From Luscinia megarhynchos (lineage: Eukaryota; Chordata; Aves; Passeriformes; Turdidae), in contig CM067568.1 of the NCBI GenBank assembly GCA_034336665.1, positions 41,954,770 to 42,018,769 of the forward strand: a stretch of 64,000 nucleotides of DNA, given 5' to 3'. Position 1 is the stretch's first letter, and each line of letters opens with the position of its first letter. The position numbers and the translations under genes are program-made. This document shows positions 12,503-26,100 of the stretch, piece by piece. The notes under the pieces are model-generated. The model ran no database searches. It had not been told where the DNA came from and saw only the letters and a list, made by a program, of their open reading frames with translations.

Positions 12503-15500
12503 ATTTCCTTTTAGAAAGTGCTAGAGAATTTACATCTGTGTGTATATGGATGTCTGTTTCAATCTAAAGATGGGATGCTAGGGATTGTGATAGATGTGTC
12601 TCACAGAAAAAAGGGAAATTTATTCTATAAAGAATGATGATTAGGATTGTGAAAAGAAAGGCAAGTTCAAATAGGTTAAGAGGGGGATGTAAAAATAAAT
12701 TATATGGCAGTTGAGCACATTTTGAATATAGTAGTAGGGAATATAGCTGGTCAAATTTTTATAATGCCTTTTTTCAATATAACTGTCGATTTATGCAAGA
12801 CACTTTAACTCATAGGATGTTTTAGAAGGGTTTTCAAAACTAGTTTTACTATTGCCTCATTTTTTTCAGTTTAAAATTACTTTTGTTAAGGAAGGAAACT
12901 TTGTGTCTTTTAAAATTTTTGTGATTAAAATTATGCATTTCGAGATAGTCCTGGAGGAAGCTTTCTTCTATGCCCCAAAATATCTGAAAATACTTCTTTT
13001 CAGTCTTGAACATTTTTGAAATTGCTAGTATTCATCCTACTACGAGATGAAAATATTTTGAAATATTTGTGTGTCACTGAAACATGTTTCATGTGAAACT
13101 AGTGCACAATAATTCTCCCTCTGCAATACATGCATCTGCCATTCTCATTGAAAACTTCATTTAGAGGAATCCAGTGGTCTATCCAAACAAGCTCTCTGTG
13201 ACTTAAAAGTGACAGCAAGGGATTTAAATCACAAAGCTCATTCTGAGTCTGCAGATTCTGTGCAGTGCTCCCTGGGCTCAGATCACAGAAATGCTGTAGG
13301 GCATGCCAGTCACAGGATATAAGGCAGCCAGGGCACTTCCTCATCTACTGCATTCCATATCTTCAGAGTCTGCTTATGGAATGATTACTTCTGTTGTTTC
13401 CACCATCAGAATTATGGAGAATAGTCTTTTACATTTGAATTGGGACTTGGGCAAGTGCTGTCCTGAGGGAAGGGCTGCAAATGCATTGTGGCTGTTGGCT
13501 GATCTGTTTTCTGTGATGCTGCTCACAGCACTATTTGAAAAATATTTTAATTATGAAAAGTAATCATAAAATGTTATTCCAAAATTTTTAAATTGTGGAA
13601 TCTTAGTTTAAAAAAAAAATCAGTTCCTGGGTGTTTTTCAAGTAAACACTGCAGCCTGAACTAATAAAAATAAAGTGTGGTCTGTGTGGGATCCCTGTAA
13701 GCGAATTCTGTATCACTGCGCCTGACTGTTGCTCTCATGTTAGCTTGAGAAATGCCTTTTCCATCTATTAGCCTGAAAACTCTTTCAGCCAGGGAAGGGA
13801 CAGAATTCCATAAAATAAATTTATTATTTTTCAGGGTTTGCTGCTAAATTTTACCTTATTTTGCAGGGAGAAAATGGGAATAGATTCAACAGGAATATAA
13901 AAGCTATTAGAGAGGAGACCAGGTTGAAGTGTATTTCATTTTCATTAGTGCAAACACTTTCCATCTCCTTTAACCTGCACTCTCACCATATGCACAATGA
14001 AAAACAAAGGGTCCAATTTACTCTACAGCACTGGTAGAATTGAACTAATTGATTAACAGCAATTTCCCCCATCAAATAAATGGAGCGATGTGATTTCTGA
14101 CATAGACAGAAACAAAGCTCCAAAGCTGCTAAGGATGCTGGTTTTGAATACAAACAGGCAGGAACCAAGGGCAGGAATCCCATCACAAATGAAGCTCCTG
14201 GGCAAACCATTACTATGAGCTTGCAGGGGCTTCTTTTAGCTCTTAAACAGCTCCTTCATGACAGTCTGAACTGAGTTTAAGCAGCTGTCCCAGGCAACTG
14301 AGCTAGCCTTGAGCACAGGCAGCAGGGCACTTAGGTGAAGAAAATAATCTCCTGGCCCTGAAACTCGCTTGCCACAAAGCAATCTACTTCTGCACTTCTT
14401 TCATTTGCAGTGGAGACTTGGTCCTGGCTGCCAGTTCACTACATTTTGTTCTTTTATTGAGATCCTATCCCTTCAGTAATGCAAAGCACATGGGCCTTAA
14501 GCTGTTTCCCTCCTTACCCATCCTTCTTTCAGTGATCTTCAGTAAAAACACACTACTGAAGAGTGCTTTAAAATTTTCATGATTTTTTTTATTTTTCATT
14601 TTGCAGCAAGACCTTGCTTTCTTCCTTGGATTCTCCTTTGCCACTTTCTGTAATGTATTTGTATCCTACAGTAAATACAACTATGGAAGAATATGACTAT
14701 CAGCTATGCAAATTATCTTGGAAGAAGCATAGTGTTGGGTACTATGCCAACAAAGAAGTCAGTAATGTCCCTTAAGAGAAAGCAAATAAACTTCAGCCAT
14801 ATTTTTAGGCCAAAGGAGACAGAAGAAGAATATAAAAATGAGAGGTATCTGGTCCACAAGACATTGCTAAGTTGATTCTTTCCATAGTTGAGTCAGCTAA
14901 TAGTGCTCTTGGGCATTTTCTTTGACTTTGTAAATTCAGATCTTTGGCAGTGCTATGTGGAAGTCTCTCTCTCCTTTGATTACAGAACCAGTCTAAGAGT
15001 ATTTTAAGATGACTTCTCTGCTCTTTTAGAGGCCTAGTATTTGCCAGTAGTATTCCTCTGGATCTCTCTTGTTCCCCACTCCCTCCCCACCAGATTTTCA
15101 CATAAGGTTACCAGATGAGGGTAGACCTAATTGCCTGCAAGAACGTTTAAAATAGTTGCCATAATCATATGGAATAATCTTCCAATAGATAAAAATGTAA
15201 TAAATTAAAGAAATCTGTAGTCAAGAAATTGCAGGGCAAAGATGCAAGCCTTCTGTTGCTTTGGTATAGAATCATCACCTACATTTAAAAGATTAGGAAA
15301 TGAGTAAGAACGTGATACAAAAAGAAGGAGAAGAAAAATCTATGGTTTATGCAAAACATTAAAAATTGTGGCAAGGAATAGGAGCTGGCAGAAAATAGAG
15401 GGCTGAAAGTGCAAAGAAAAGCAAGGGAACACAGAAGTTAAGGTAGATATTAAGGAGCAAGACACTGGAGGTTTAAATGATGGTAGCTCAAAAAAAAAGT

Positions 15501-17282
15501 TTAAATACTTTCTCATAAGAATACTACAGATGAATAGAGATATGTATGGGTAGGTTATTGAAAGTAGTCCTTCAGGCAAAAATCCAAACTTTTGAAAGCT
15601 ATTTTGTTGGTATTGCTTGTAAATGGTATTTTAGGAGAGGGAAGAGAATCTCTCAAGACCCAGCTTTAGTAGAAATAGCAAAACATTGGTCCTTTGCTTT
15701 TGACTCTTGAGTTAGCAGAATTTCAGTATTGCTGTATTTGTGTGGAATGATTTCCAAATTATTTCCCTGAGGCTAGTGTATTCGAGATGGTTTATCAATG
15801 TAGGAAGAGATTTTGCACCTGTATGTTCTCTCCCATGCTCCATTTCATTTATGCTCTCAAAGCTTCCTGGTGTTTGCCTAAAGTTAATTCATCCCTTCCC
15901 ACCTCATAGACAAGAGCTTTTCCAATTGCACTTTAATTGCCTCAGTGTTAATCCCTGTTTAATAGCGTTAAATTCTGCAGCAAATTAAAACCTAATTTCT
16001 GGGTTTGAACTGTATCATGTTGTGCAAGTTACATCTTGACATTACTATGTGCCCAGCTGCCCACATGATACTTCATGTCCTGAGGAGCATTTCATGGCTG
16101 TTTTAGCATAACAAAGCACTGGTGTTAATCCTCAGCAATTTCCAAACCAGAAACTGTGAAGAGCAAAAGTGGAATTGTTTCCACAAAAGTTTTTGTGAAT
16201 ATAATTGAGCTGAAAATTACCGCATGGTGGTAGAGACTGAAATCCTCATAGAGGCTGACAGAGATGCTCTTGGAGAGCAGATTTTCCTCACATTGCCCCC
16301 TTGTTATTGGGTAAACCTACCAGTTGCTGGCCTCCTTGCTGAGCCCATAAACAAAGATTGGAGGTAGGAAGGGAAGAGATGAGGAGAGGAACTTGTGTTC
16401 ATGCTGAGTCAGAATGCTGAAAGCCCTTACTGTTTTCAAGTATTTGGTAAAAAATTCTGGGAACTAAAAGAACCTGAAAAAATGTTCACATTTCAGGCAT
16501 ATATTGCACCGTGAAATGTGTAGATCTCCCTTGCTGTTTTTGTTTTTGACTACAAAACAGCCCAAAGGATATGCAGAATGAGCAAAACTACAGTAAAGAG
16601 CTTTAATGAAAGGGCTCTACCTAGGGCAGAGAGCAATGGACCTGACAAAGAGATCTTCATGCTGTGTTCTGATTGATATGTGTAGTTAATTGAGTGCCAC
16701 ATCATGTACACGTTGTGTGTGTTCTGAGGCACACAGTAAGAATTTACCACTATCAAGTGACAGCTCAGAGCATAAATAAAGCATTTCATTGATTGTGGAA
16801 TGACTGTGGGTGGACTTGTGGCAGATCATGTGCAAGCCACTGAAAACATAACAGTAGTGGCAAACCATTTCTCTGCCATTCACAGCTCCCTTCAGAACTA
16901 TTTTACCACCCATGCACTTTACAAGATGAAATGGAGAAACTGTGGGTTGTTACTGCAGGCTAAAGATAGGCCTCCTTCCCTCAGTTTATGTGCTGACAGT
17001 GAACTCTTTCTCTCTTTTTTTTTCTATTGGGACAGAAAAAGGATGCAATTGACACTGCTACATTGACTGTTCTGCTTGGAGGGCTGTCTCCTGAGAGAGC
17101 TTTTTTCCCTGAATGCTCCTGCATCTTAAAGTGTTTTCACAAGCGATTGGGTGAATCTAGAATTCCATGTACTCTGACACTTGCCTCTAGAGGAACCTTG
17201 TACAGTGACACTAAGCATGGCTTGTGCTGTCCTCTCTGTGGTCCACAATCTACTGATATATAATCATTAAAAACAAAACCAC
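12503..17282. other. unassigned noncoding DNA
   Basis: No recognised gene or retroelement. Open frames in both strands (for example 13303-13563 plus, 14805-15101 minus) carry no motif I know. An octamer-like ATGCAAAT word lies at 14705-14712. Confidence 0.55.
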
Positions 17283-17340
17283 CTTTTTTGTTGTTGTTTT
17301 TTTGTTTGTTTGTTTGTTTGTTTATTTTTGCTTGTTTTTT
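17283..17340. repeat. T/G-rich simple repeat with (GTTT)n core
   Basis: A T-rich tract with about five consecutive GTTT units near 17303-17322, flanked by T runs and GTT units. Confidence 0.9.
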
Positions 17341-18444
17341 AGTTGGATAACACTACCATAAGACAGACCAAGTCTCACTAGGAAAAAGGGTGCTGACCTC
17401 CCCCTAACCAAACTCCTCTCCCTTTCAGCTAGACTGACAAAGAAAACCAGGATGTCATGCCTTCCACTGCAAACCATTGCTTAGCTCCCTGGAAGCAAAC
17501 TAAGTACAGGATATTTTTTGCCACACACTCTGAATTAATGCAAAGTGTCCAAGTGCCCGTCTACTAGTTTGCATTTTCTTAGATTATTCATATCTCTCTT
17601 CAAAGAGGTATTGTAAAGTGGATTTGGATCATGCTGATCCAGGAGAAAGGTCAGTGATGGTATAATGATGATTCAGTAGAAGCAAGAAGACTCAGTTTCA
17701 TGGTAAATTTCACAACAGAGGAAAGGTGGTGCACTGGAGTTTGTATTCATGTAGTACAATTGCTCCTGGCCATGCTGAGCACTCCCAGAAATGAAAGCCC
17801 TTTAAGCAATGTTGGCAATACATAAAGACTTAAAACTAGCTAGTCACAAAGTGAAATAATACTAATAATTCAAAAAGTCAATTAGCAAAGACTGTAGAGG
17901 TCAATTAAGAAAACTACTTTCATATTGGATGGAAATCTTGACCACTGGCCAACCAGCAATTTCTTTTGCTTGCAGGGATCAGCTGTAAAGGTAGAGATTT
18001 TAAGCAGCTTATTTAGGGTTTGGTTCAAGGGTCACTAAATTTAGTGGATATTTTTACACTGATTCAGGGAGCTTTGCATCAGATGTTTAATTTCAGTTAA
18101 ATCATACCTATGAAGTATTTGAAAAGTCATAGATGGGAAAATGGGAGAAAGAAAGAGACTGGAACTATCATTTTACCAATTACCTAGAAAATCCAATTAA
18201 GTAGTGATTTAAAGAAGTGGGAAGCAGTGGAGTTAAATAATTTTATTTCCCTCAGTTAACAATAATACATTAGGTTGTTAAGATGAAAATAATGTAAGAA
18301 TCTAATATGCTTTTCATTATGTGTGCTCTTTGCTTGTGCATGTTAACTTCAGCAGGGAAACCCGAGTAGTCAATTTTATTTTACTCAGCTGAAGCTTGTA
18401 GATTTGTGTATTTCAATACATTGAAGAAATTATTTCTTAAAAGA
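17341..18444. other. unassigned noncoding DNA
   Basis: About 1.1 kb in which I recognise no gene or repeat family. Confidence 0.55.
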
Positions 18445-18510
18445 TATTTTATATATATATACATATACACACACAATTATATACATATATATACATATAT
18501 ATTTATATAC
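18445..18510. repeat. AT/(ATAC)n-rich simple repeat
   Basis: Alternating TA with interspersed AC dinucleotides and several TATAC words. It is imperfect and ends in a T-rich stretch. Confidence 0.85.
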
Positions 18511-21500
18511 TCTTGAAAAGCTCTTTTTTATAAATTTATAAGAGAATTGCAAAATCGTATTTTGTAGGCCAAACAAAAATTTAAATTTAGAATCCTAGAG
18601 TAATATGTTAATTATCCTGGCTCATATAGGCCTCTATTCAGTCTTAACTTAGCTTGAAGATTCAAATATTCTCTCCTCTATTTCATGTATTGCTTCTGAT
18701 TAAGCCCTTACAATAGCAAGCATGACTTTGTTGCACGATTTGCACCTTGACCTCACAATTTGTGTGCTGCTGCATTTCATTATTTATGAGATATTCAAAC
18801 TCTAAAAACCATGGTTTAATAAAAGCATGTGTATCTTCCTGTGAGATTACCACAAAATTATGGTTGCCATATTCTGTTTACCATTGTAGGATATATTAAA
18901 TATGACCATCCTGAGACAGTGCTGCCTAGAAGGTCCAGAGTTAGTAGAACCAGTAAGTGCATTACAGTTTCTGACTCATTTTTAGTCTCTTCCTATTAAT
19001 GCAGGGAGCATGCACAGATTGTGTACTAAAAATCTTTTTGCACTTCCAGGAAGATTATTGTTTAATATCTTCACAGATGTGCAAAATGTTAGTATGTAGG
19101 TATTACTCATAGCTTTATAATATAAAATGTATTGGTTTTGGTTTTGATTATTAAAAAAAATATTGAAAATTGAAAATATGCAAACAGTATTAAGATACTT
19201 AAGATATTGCATATTACTTACTGCAATGGAATTCTTGAGACTTTTCTTGAATTTGCCAAAAGGTGAATGAATGATTTGGTGGTTCTTTTGTAGAAGATAA
19301 TGATATCGTGAGTAAAAAGACAGGAAAACAAAAACCATAGAACTCTAGATGCAAAAATGTTTCCACTGTCATATCACATTACATCAGGTGAATCTTGAAT
19401 TCAGGGCTGAACAATTCATTTAAAGAATATGTAAACAGTTTATTAAAACATCAGCATTGCACTTACAGGAGACCAGATTCTGAAGATGTACCACACTATG
19501 GCTGGGACACACATAATCCATCCACAACCTCACCTCACTCCTCAGCCAGTGGAACTGATATGGTTTGTACAGCCACAGCTCTCACCTACATCATGTGTAT
19601 GGCAATATCAACTTTATAGGTACTGTATCCATGCATTTCCATAGCATTGGCTACTGTGCACATCCTCCTTAATTCACGCCTTGACTCCTATGGGACAGGA
19701 TTCTCCACAGGTCTTTTACACCATGCAACACCAGAGCAAATGCAGTGTGTTTAGTATGGCATGCAGTCAAACAAGGCAACTGGGGTTTTACCAGTCAAAC
19801 AATGAAACAGGGGTGCCAGCCCACTCTAAAAGGAATGATAGCAGGGTAAGGAAGCACTGGCAGACAAATTGTAGGACACTCTATGAATATACTTCAAGAA
19901 TAGTGAAAACTGTATCCTGTTACCCTGGGAGGTCCATAGCTGAAATAAAGCTTAAGGTATTTATTTAAAAGTAAAAGGATATAGGAGAGGAACCTAGACA
20001 TCAAACTATGCATTCTGTAGGCTGCATGATCAGTTTTATGAAGGCTTCAGGAGTAATATGACCCTTCTTATATTTGAAGGTCTTAAGTGTTAAAGATAAA
20101 ATATTGTAGAGGCAATAATGGAGAATCAGGTGATTAAAAATTATCTGAATTATCTGAAGCTCTGAGTCCTCTCAGCTCTTAGACATTGATCTAATGTTCC
20201 ACATGTTCAAGGCACTATGAGAGTATAATATCTATGATGGTTCAAGACTCTGGAAAATACATGGTTTTCAGGCAGAGGCAACCTAGAATCTGTATTTGAA
20301 AGTTTGCATTGTGATACCCAAGCATGTGCATGAGCTAGGAATATGCACCCTAAAACATGCATGTTAGCTAAGTGTCTTGTTTGTATTGAGGATATTTTCA
20401 TCCTTTCCCTTCTGACTTATATAATGTCAAATGTTCTAATTAAATTGTAAGAAAATATAAAAAATTTGCCATGACAGGACACACCATGTGCACATTTATT
20501 GCAGTAGTGTAAATCTGGTGTATTTCTGTCTTGAATAAAGGAAAGGTATTCACAAAACATTACTGTTGCAGAGACAGATCAAACTTGCACAATACATGTG
20601 ATATACACACAACTTTTATCAAGGTAAAAAGGAGACTAATTTTTTTTGTTGTTGTTCCTTTAGTAGATTCTAGATTGTAGTTGTCAGTCTTGGCTCTTTG
20701 GTATTGTCTAAATCTAGTTGCAATTAAATAAGAATGTGATTTCCAAAGCACTTCATAGAAGTATCATATGTCCTTTTGCTCAGCCAAGTGTGTACTTGAG
20801 AAGAAGAAAACTGAGAAGTGCCTTCAGCCCAAGGACATGGAAAGTGTAACCCTTCAAACTGACTATCAATAATTAAGGTCTTTGATGCTTTGAATCATTT
20901 AGATGATAAGATTGCTTTGAAGTAAATAAATAACAAATTAGAATTTGTGGTAGTCACAGGTGTTTGGCAAGACTGCTTGTAATCAAAAGCAAAATGAATG
21001 CATTTTACTCTGTGTAATTAGAAAAATAAATGAAGTTTATATGCAAATTGTAAAGCACTTTACTAAGAGATAACTGGTCAGACGGCTTTTTGTAATTTAA
21101 ACTTTCATTTATGGGGAGAATTTGCAAAGTATCCATTTTCAATGCAATTTCAGTGCAGCTGCTTGAACTATCTTAGTCTTCCTAAGAGAGAAATTCAAAC
21201 ATCACTGGTACCATGCCAATCTTGTTACAGCACAATAAGGACAACATATGCAGTTTTAAACTCATCTTTCTTTCCCCACCCATGAAATGATGGCAAACAA
21301 AAATCCCTGAAGGTTAGTTTAAATTACTTGATGTCAGTAAATAAGTAAATAAATACAGAAACACTGGGAGATGAAGAAAAAATCTGCTAAAATGTGTCAA
21401 GCATTTTTTGAGATTGAAAGTTAATATTGAAGAACAATGAGGGCTTTTCACCAGTCTTCTACAGTCAAAGGAATATTTCCCCATTGCCTGACATTGCTGA

Positions 21501-22368
21501 AGCATCTCAAAAATTTCCATTTGGAGTATTGATGTCACCTTCAAAATTTATGACTAACAGAGAATGCATGAGGTAGAAATTTCTTGGAGTAGCTATGCCA
21601 AGAAGAAGATGGATGCAAGTGTCTTAATAATGAAATGGGGTTTGTTGTGAGGGGACATGAGATAACAGATAAGAGATTAGTCCAAGGAAATATGAGACAG
21701 TGGGATAAACAGGAAGAGTCTAGAAGCACCTAGCAAAATGCAGATTCAGATACAAAAATTGACAGGAGGGTTCAGAATAGGCATGTGGATAATGGAAGTC
21801 GAAGGTAGAGGAGAACAGAGGAGGCAATGCATGAAGCCATGATGAAATTGTTTTTTTTCAAGGTTTGCTCTTCAAAATGAGGTCTGTAAACTTCAAGATA
21901 TTGTGACTAAGAAAGAGCTGACATAGCTGACAGAATTAGCTGATAAAACTAAGGTTTCATTTTTTAAATCTTGAACCATTGCATGACCAGTATTGAAGAT
22001 ATTTTATCTTCCCAGTGTTCAAATATACTGTTATCTTTGTAACCTATCTGAAAGAGAAAGATGGAAGAAATGAGTTTTCCTACAGCATTTCTCCTATCCT
22101 CTGAATAGTAAGACAGCAATGGCTGCAAATCTGTGATTGTGAGTATTAAATCACACTCAAAATTCTCTTTAGGTCTCTCTTCTTGCCCTAAATTGTTAAT
22201 ATTGTCCTAGCTATTGACAGAACTTGTCTTCTGAAGGAAAAAAAAATGACCCAAATTCTGACTAATTGTAGTGATACCAATCATACTTTTTGTAAATACT
22301 TTCAGGAACCTCTTACTTGAAAGGTCATGTACAGTTAAAGTGTCTTAAATGCTCATCTCCTATATCCT
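18511..22368. other. unassigned noncoding DNA
   Basis: No recognised genes. Open frames of 60-118 codons occur on both strands (for example 18982-19338 minus, 19681-19968 plus), none with recognisable domains. Confidence 0.55.
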
Positions 22369-22912
22369 TGTGGTTCAACCCCAGACAGCAGCCAAGCCCC
22401 AGAAAATCACTCACTCACTCCCCTTAGCAGAGAAATTGGGGAGATAATTGGAAAGGGAGAAGTTAGAAACCAATGAGCTGAGATAAAAACAGTTTAAAAG
22501 GGAAAGCAAAAACACACAAGCAAAGGAAAATAAAGTATTAATTCACTGCTTCCTGTGCCTGGCAGGTATTCAACCATTTCCCCATCACAGGTAGCAGTGA
22601 CTTGGGAAGAGAAGTCAAGAAAATAATTCAAATGTTCCCCCCTTCCTTCTTCTTCCCCCCCACTTTCTATACAGAGAATTGCTTCAAATGATCTGGAATA
22701 TATATCCCTTTGGTCAATTTGGGTCACCTGTCCTGGCTCTGTCTACTCCCAACCTCCCAGGAAACCACAACTTCCTCATCAGCATGGCAGTATGAAAAGC
22801 AGAAAAGGCCTTGGCTCAGTGTAAGCCCAGCTCATCAATTACAAACACATCTCTACTATGAGCCCTGTGCTCAGCACAAATCCTAAACACAGTCCCATAC
22901 CAGCCACTGAGA
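22369..22912 (-). mobile_element. solo LTR of an avian endogenous retrovirus, minus strand
   Basis: The layout matches a common avian LTR read in reverse: a TGTGG-type terminus at 22369, a pyrimidine-rich block at 22638-22666, and a conserved block near 22585-22610. The same family occurs on the plus strand at 50293-50802. On the minus strand the TATA-like and polyadenylation signals are degraded. The LTR 5' end (right side, about 22900-22912) appears clipped by roughly 30 bases relative to what I remember of the family. No internal retroviral sequence adjoins it, so it is probably a solo LTR left by recombination. I believe the family is ERVL-like but would not insist on the class. A 77-codon frame at 22494-22727 is LTR sequence, not a gene. 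Confidence 0.75.
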
Positions 22913-22944
22913 AGGGGAAGCAGTGGGACAGGCACCCATCCCTT

Positions 22945-23180
22945 TGTCTGTGGTGACCAGTGACAGGACATGAGGGAATGGCAGGAAGCTGTGACAAGGG
23001 GAGATTTAAATTACATGTTAGGACATGGCTGTTCACCCAGAGGGTGGTTGGACATGGGAACAGGCTTCACAAAAAGTGGTTATATCACCAAAACTGACAG
23101 AGTTTGAGAAGCAGGTTTCAGGCACATCAGTCTTCCCTTGTGAGCCTGTTCCAGCTTAGGATATTCTATGATTCTATGAT
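22945..23180 (+). mobile_element. CR1 LINE, 5'-truncated 3' end
   Basis: Matches the 3' end of avian CR1: the segment corresponding to the end of ORF2 and the 3' UTR, finishing in two ATTCTATG octamers at 23164-23179, the usual CR1 tail. It is noncoding and contains small internal deletions near 23130-23150. It sits about 30 bp right of the LTR. Confidence 0.85.
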
Positions 23181-26100
23181 GCAGTCTTTTTCCCTACATT
23201 TCACAGTAACTGACCTTTTGCTTTTATATGGCATCTATTTGCTTGATTAATATTACAATGCATCACCTTTATGAGCAGTTATGCCACCTCTCTTTCATCA
23301 GGCTTTTGTTGGAAGTGACTTCTACGACTATTAATTATCTCCCATAGAATTCAGCCCCAGCAAGTAAGATAAAATCCTGCATCTATAAGCTTTTGTATAA
23401 TTAACCTGTAAATATTTCTTAGGGAGAATAACTATAAGATTATTTATATCACAGTAGGAAAAATTATTCTGAAAGGTCTAAGGATTCTTCTCACAAAGCT
23501 TTTAATATTCATTTCAGTTTAAAATCTTCTTTGTGGAAATCTAAACTGTCATGATTTGTACTAGCTGTGAAGTATTCTTTTTAATACTCTTATTATTGAC
23601 CAATTCTTTGACTACAGAAAATTCTTCATGTGTAGCATTAAGTGTCAACTGTTGTATTATTTTGATGATTAGAGGAAATCCTAAAGCCACAAGTGCAGAG
23701 ATGCCAGCTGCAGTGAGCTGGCCAGATTTTAATGGAGATAGCAACACAGTTATTTATTCAAGTGTGTTTGCTGTGCCAGTTCCTGGCAGCGCTTCTCTTT
23801 TCATTGTTTTAATCTGGTGCTCCTGTCAAGCAGGTTCCATGTTCCAACCTAGGAGTGATTTCATTAGTGACAGGTAAAATGATCAAGAAACACCATCTTT
23901 GCCTTCCCCCTCTTTCAGCAGGTGTTAGACCTTCATGGCTGGTAGTGAGCAAACAGATCCTCATTTCCTAGAACTACAGAGGGAATTCTGTTGGTAGACA
24001 TTTCTAGTAGAGAATTGTTTCAATTGCATTGTGCTCTGTTCATCTGCTTCCTCCTTACTTGATATACTTGTCTAAAAGCTTTTAAGGGAAGGCTCATAAT
24101 TCTATTTATACTTTGCTTAACAGAAAGGGGATCCTGGTCATGTCTGGAGATCGCAGCCATTATCACAATAAAATAAACATTAAAAAGCCATGGTAAATGA
24201 TAAGGACATCTCATTCCATCTAAAACAAAGGAGTGGAGCACAAACTTAAGATGACTACTTTATGATGCACTGTAATGTAATCTTCTTAAATTCAGTGGCT
24301 TAGCACAGAAAACCTTCCCCAAAATCTCTACTCACTGGGAAATGAGTTTTACAGCTATGAAAATCAGGCGTGAGACATCTTGAAAAGAATGTGATTTAAA
24401 ACAACATATTTACTTTTGATAATTATTGTTTCCAGATATTATCTTTTACAAGTTTTTGTTCAATAAAAGACAAGCATAGGAAAAATAACAGCAGCTATGA
24501 CTCACATGTAGAGATGAATATGGCCACAAACACCTGCTTTTGGAAACTGCATGACGTTTCATACCTTACACAATGTCAGACCCCACATGATCAACTGGTG
24601 CCATCAAATTCTCACTCGTGTTTACATGCAATTATTCAAGATCTCTGTTCAAAGGAGATAAGGGGAAACTTTTAAGAGCGAATCTTTATTCACACAGTGA
24701 TTATAACACAATATTAGCATGATTTGGATGCCCAGGCTCCAAAGCCAAGAAAAAGGAAACACCCAGACATTCCAGCCTACAAAGTGCTGCACACTTCTTT
24801 CTCCCTTTGTCTCCAGCTGTAGATGAGGACATTCATTATTTCCATGTGTCAAGCGTAGAAATTGATTGCAAATTAGAGGCACATGCTTTTACTAAAGAGA
24901 GGAACTGAATTATGATTAGACTGTAGTTCCAAATTACACCAGTATATGAAAATATATAAGCTGCAGGGGAATACAGCTCAAGATGAATTTGTCCTTTTTA
25001 TCTCACAAATGAAAGCTATTCTTTATCCAACAAAAAACCTAGAAATAGAAAGTATTCAAAAAATATAAAAAGTTGATGCAACACTTCATCTTGCTCTTTG
25101 TCACTAAAAATGTCATTTAAACATTTTTTTTAAATCTTTTCTCATTCATCTAGATAGTCTTTTTTTCTCCTCTATTTTTTACTAATGGAATCTTTCTAAG
25201 TATGGAAAAAGTCTAAGAAAAAAACCAAAAAAAACCCCCAGCAACAAAATACACAAAGAAACCCCCAAACAATCACCCAAAAAGGGGGGAGGGGGGGAGA
25301 GAGAGAGAGAGAGAGAACATTCACTTTCAGTGCCTCATTCAATTTAAAATCTCCATTTCTTTTATCAAGAGAAGCTGATATTTTCAAAATTCTGTGTTGA
25401 ATTGTGTGGAGATTTCTTTTTATCTTTTTATTTCAGCTTGTGAGTTACATGCACTTTTGAAAGAACTTCCAGGTTCTCTAGTTGAAAGAGGCAATCATAT
25501 GCCTGAGGTCATATACAATAGGGAATTTTACTTCTTATTTGTTGAAGAAAAAATAGTAACTATGACACCAACTTGGGAATAAGAAAATACTTTCCTTAAC
25601 TGGCAGAATTCTGCATACACCTTGTTGGAAAGAAACTTGTCTAGCACAATTCTGTTTTAGTAGCAAAAAGCCCATTCTGTCTACACCCAGAGGAGCCTGA
25701 ACTTCCTTCCTATTTAATAGCGAGGAATTTTGTTTGAGATCCAGTACTTTTTTTATTTTCTGTTCCAGAATTATAATTACTGGCTGAGTCTACCAGGACT
25801 GGCTTACAGGAAACTCAGATTTTCTCCTAATCTTGGTCACAGACTTTTCTTTGAGATCTTAGTTACTTTCTTATATTGCAATCTCCAAAAAAATCCCAAA
25901 CCAAACCAAACAACCATAAAACCCCCACAAAAGCAGAGTACTTACCAAATTATTATATTACTTTGAGATTCTTGGAAGAATGATGTTACAAGCAGGTAAG
26001 TAAACTAGGAAATATTTTTAATGAAATCAAAATTCGATATAGGAAAACACAAATAGTGAAGAACACCATAACTAAGCTGACCAATGAGAAATGTCTTCTA

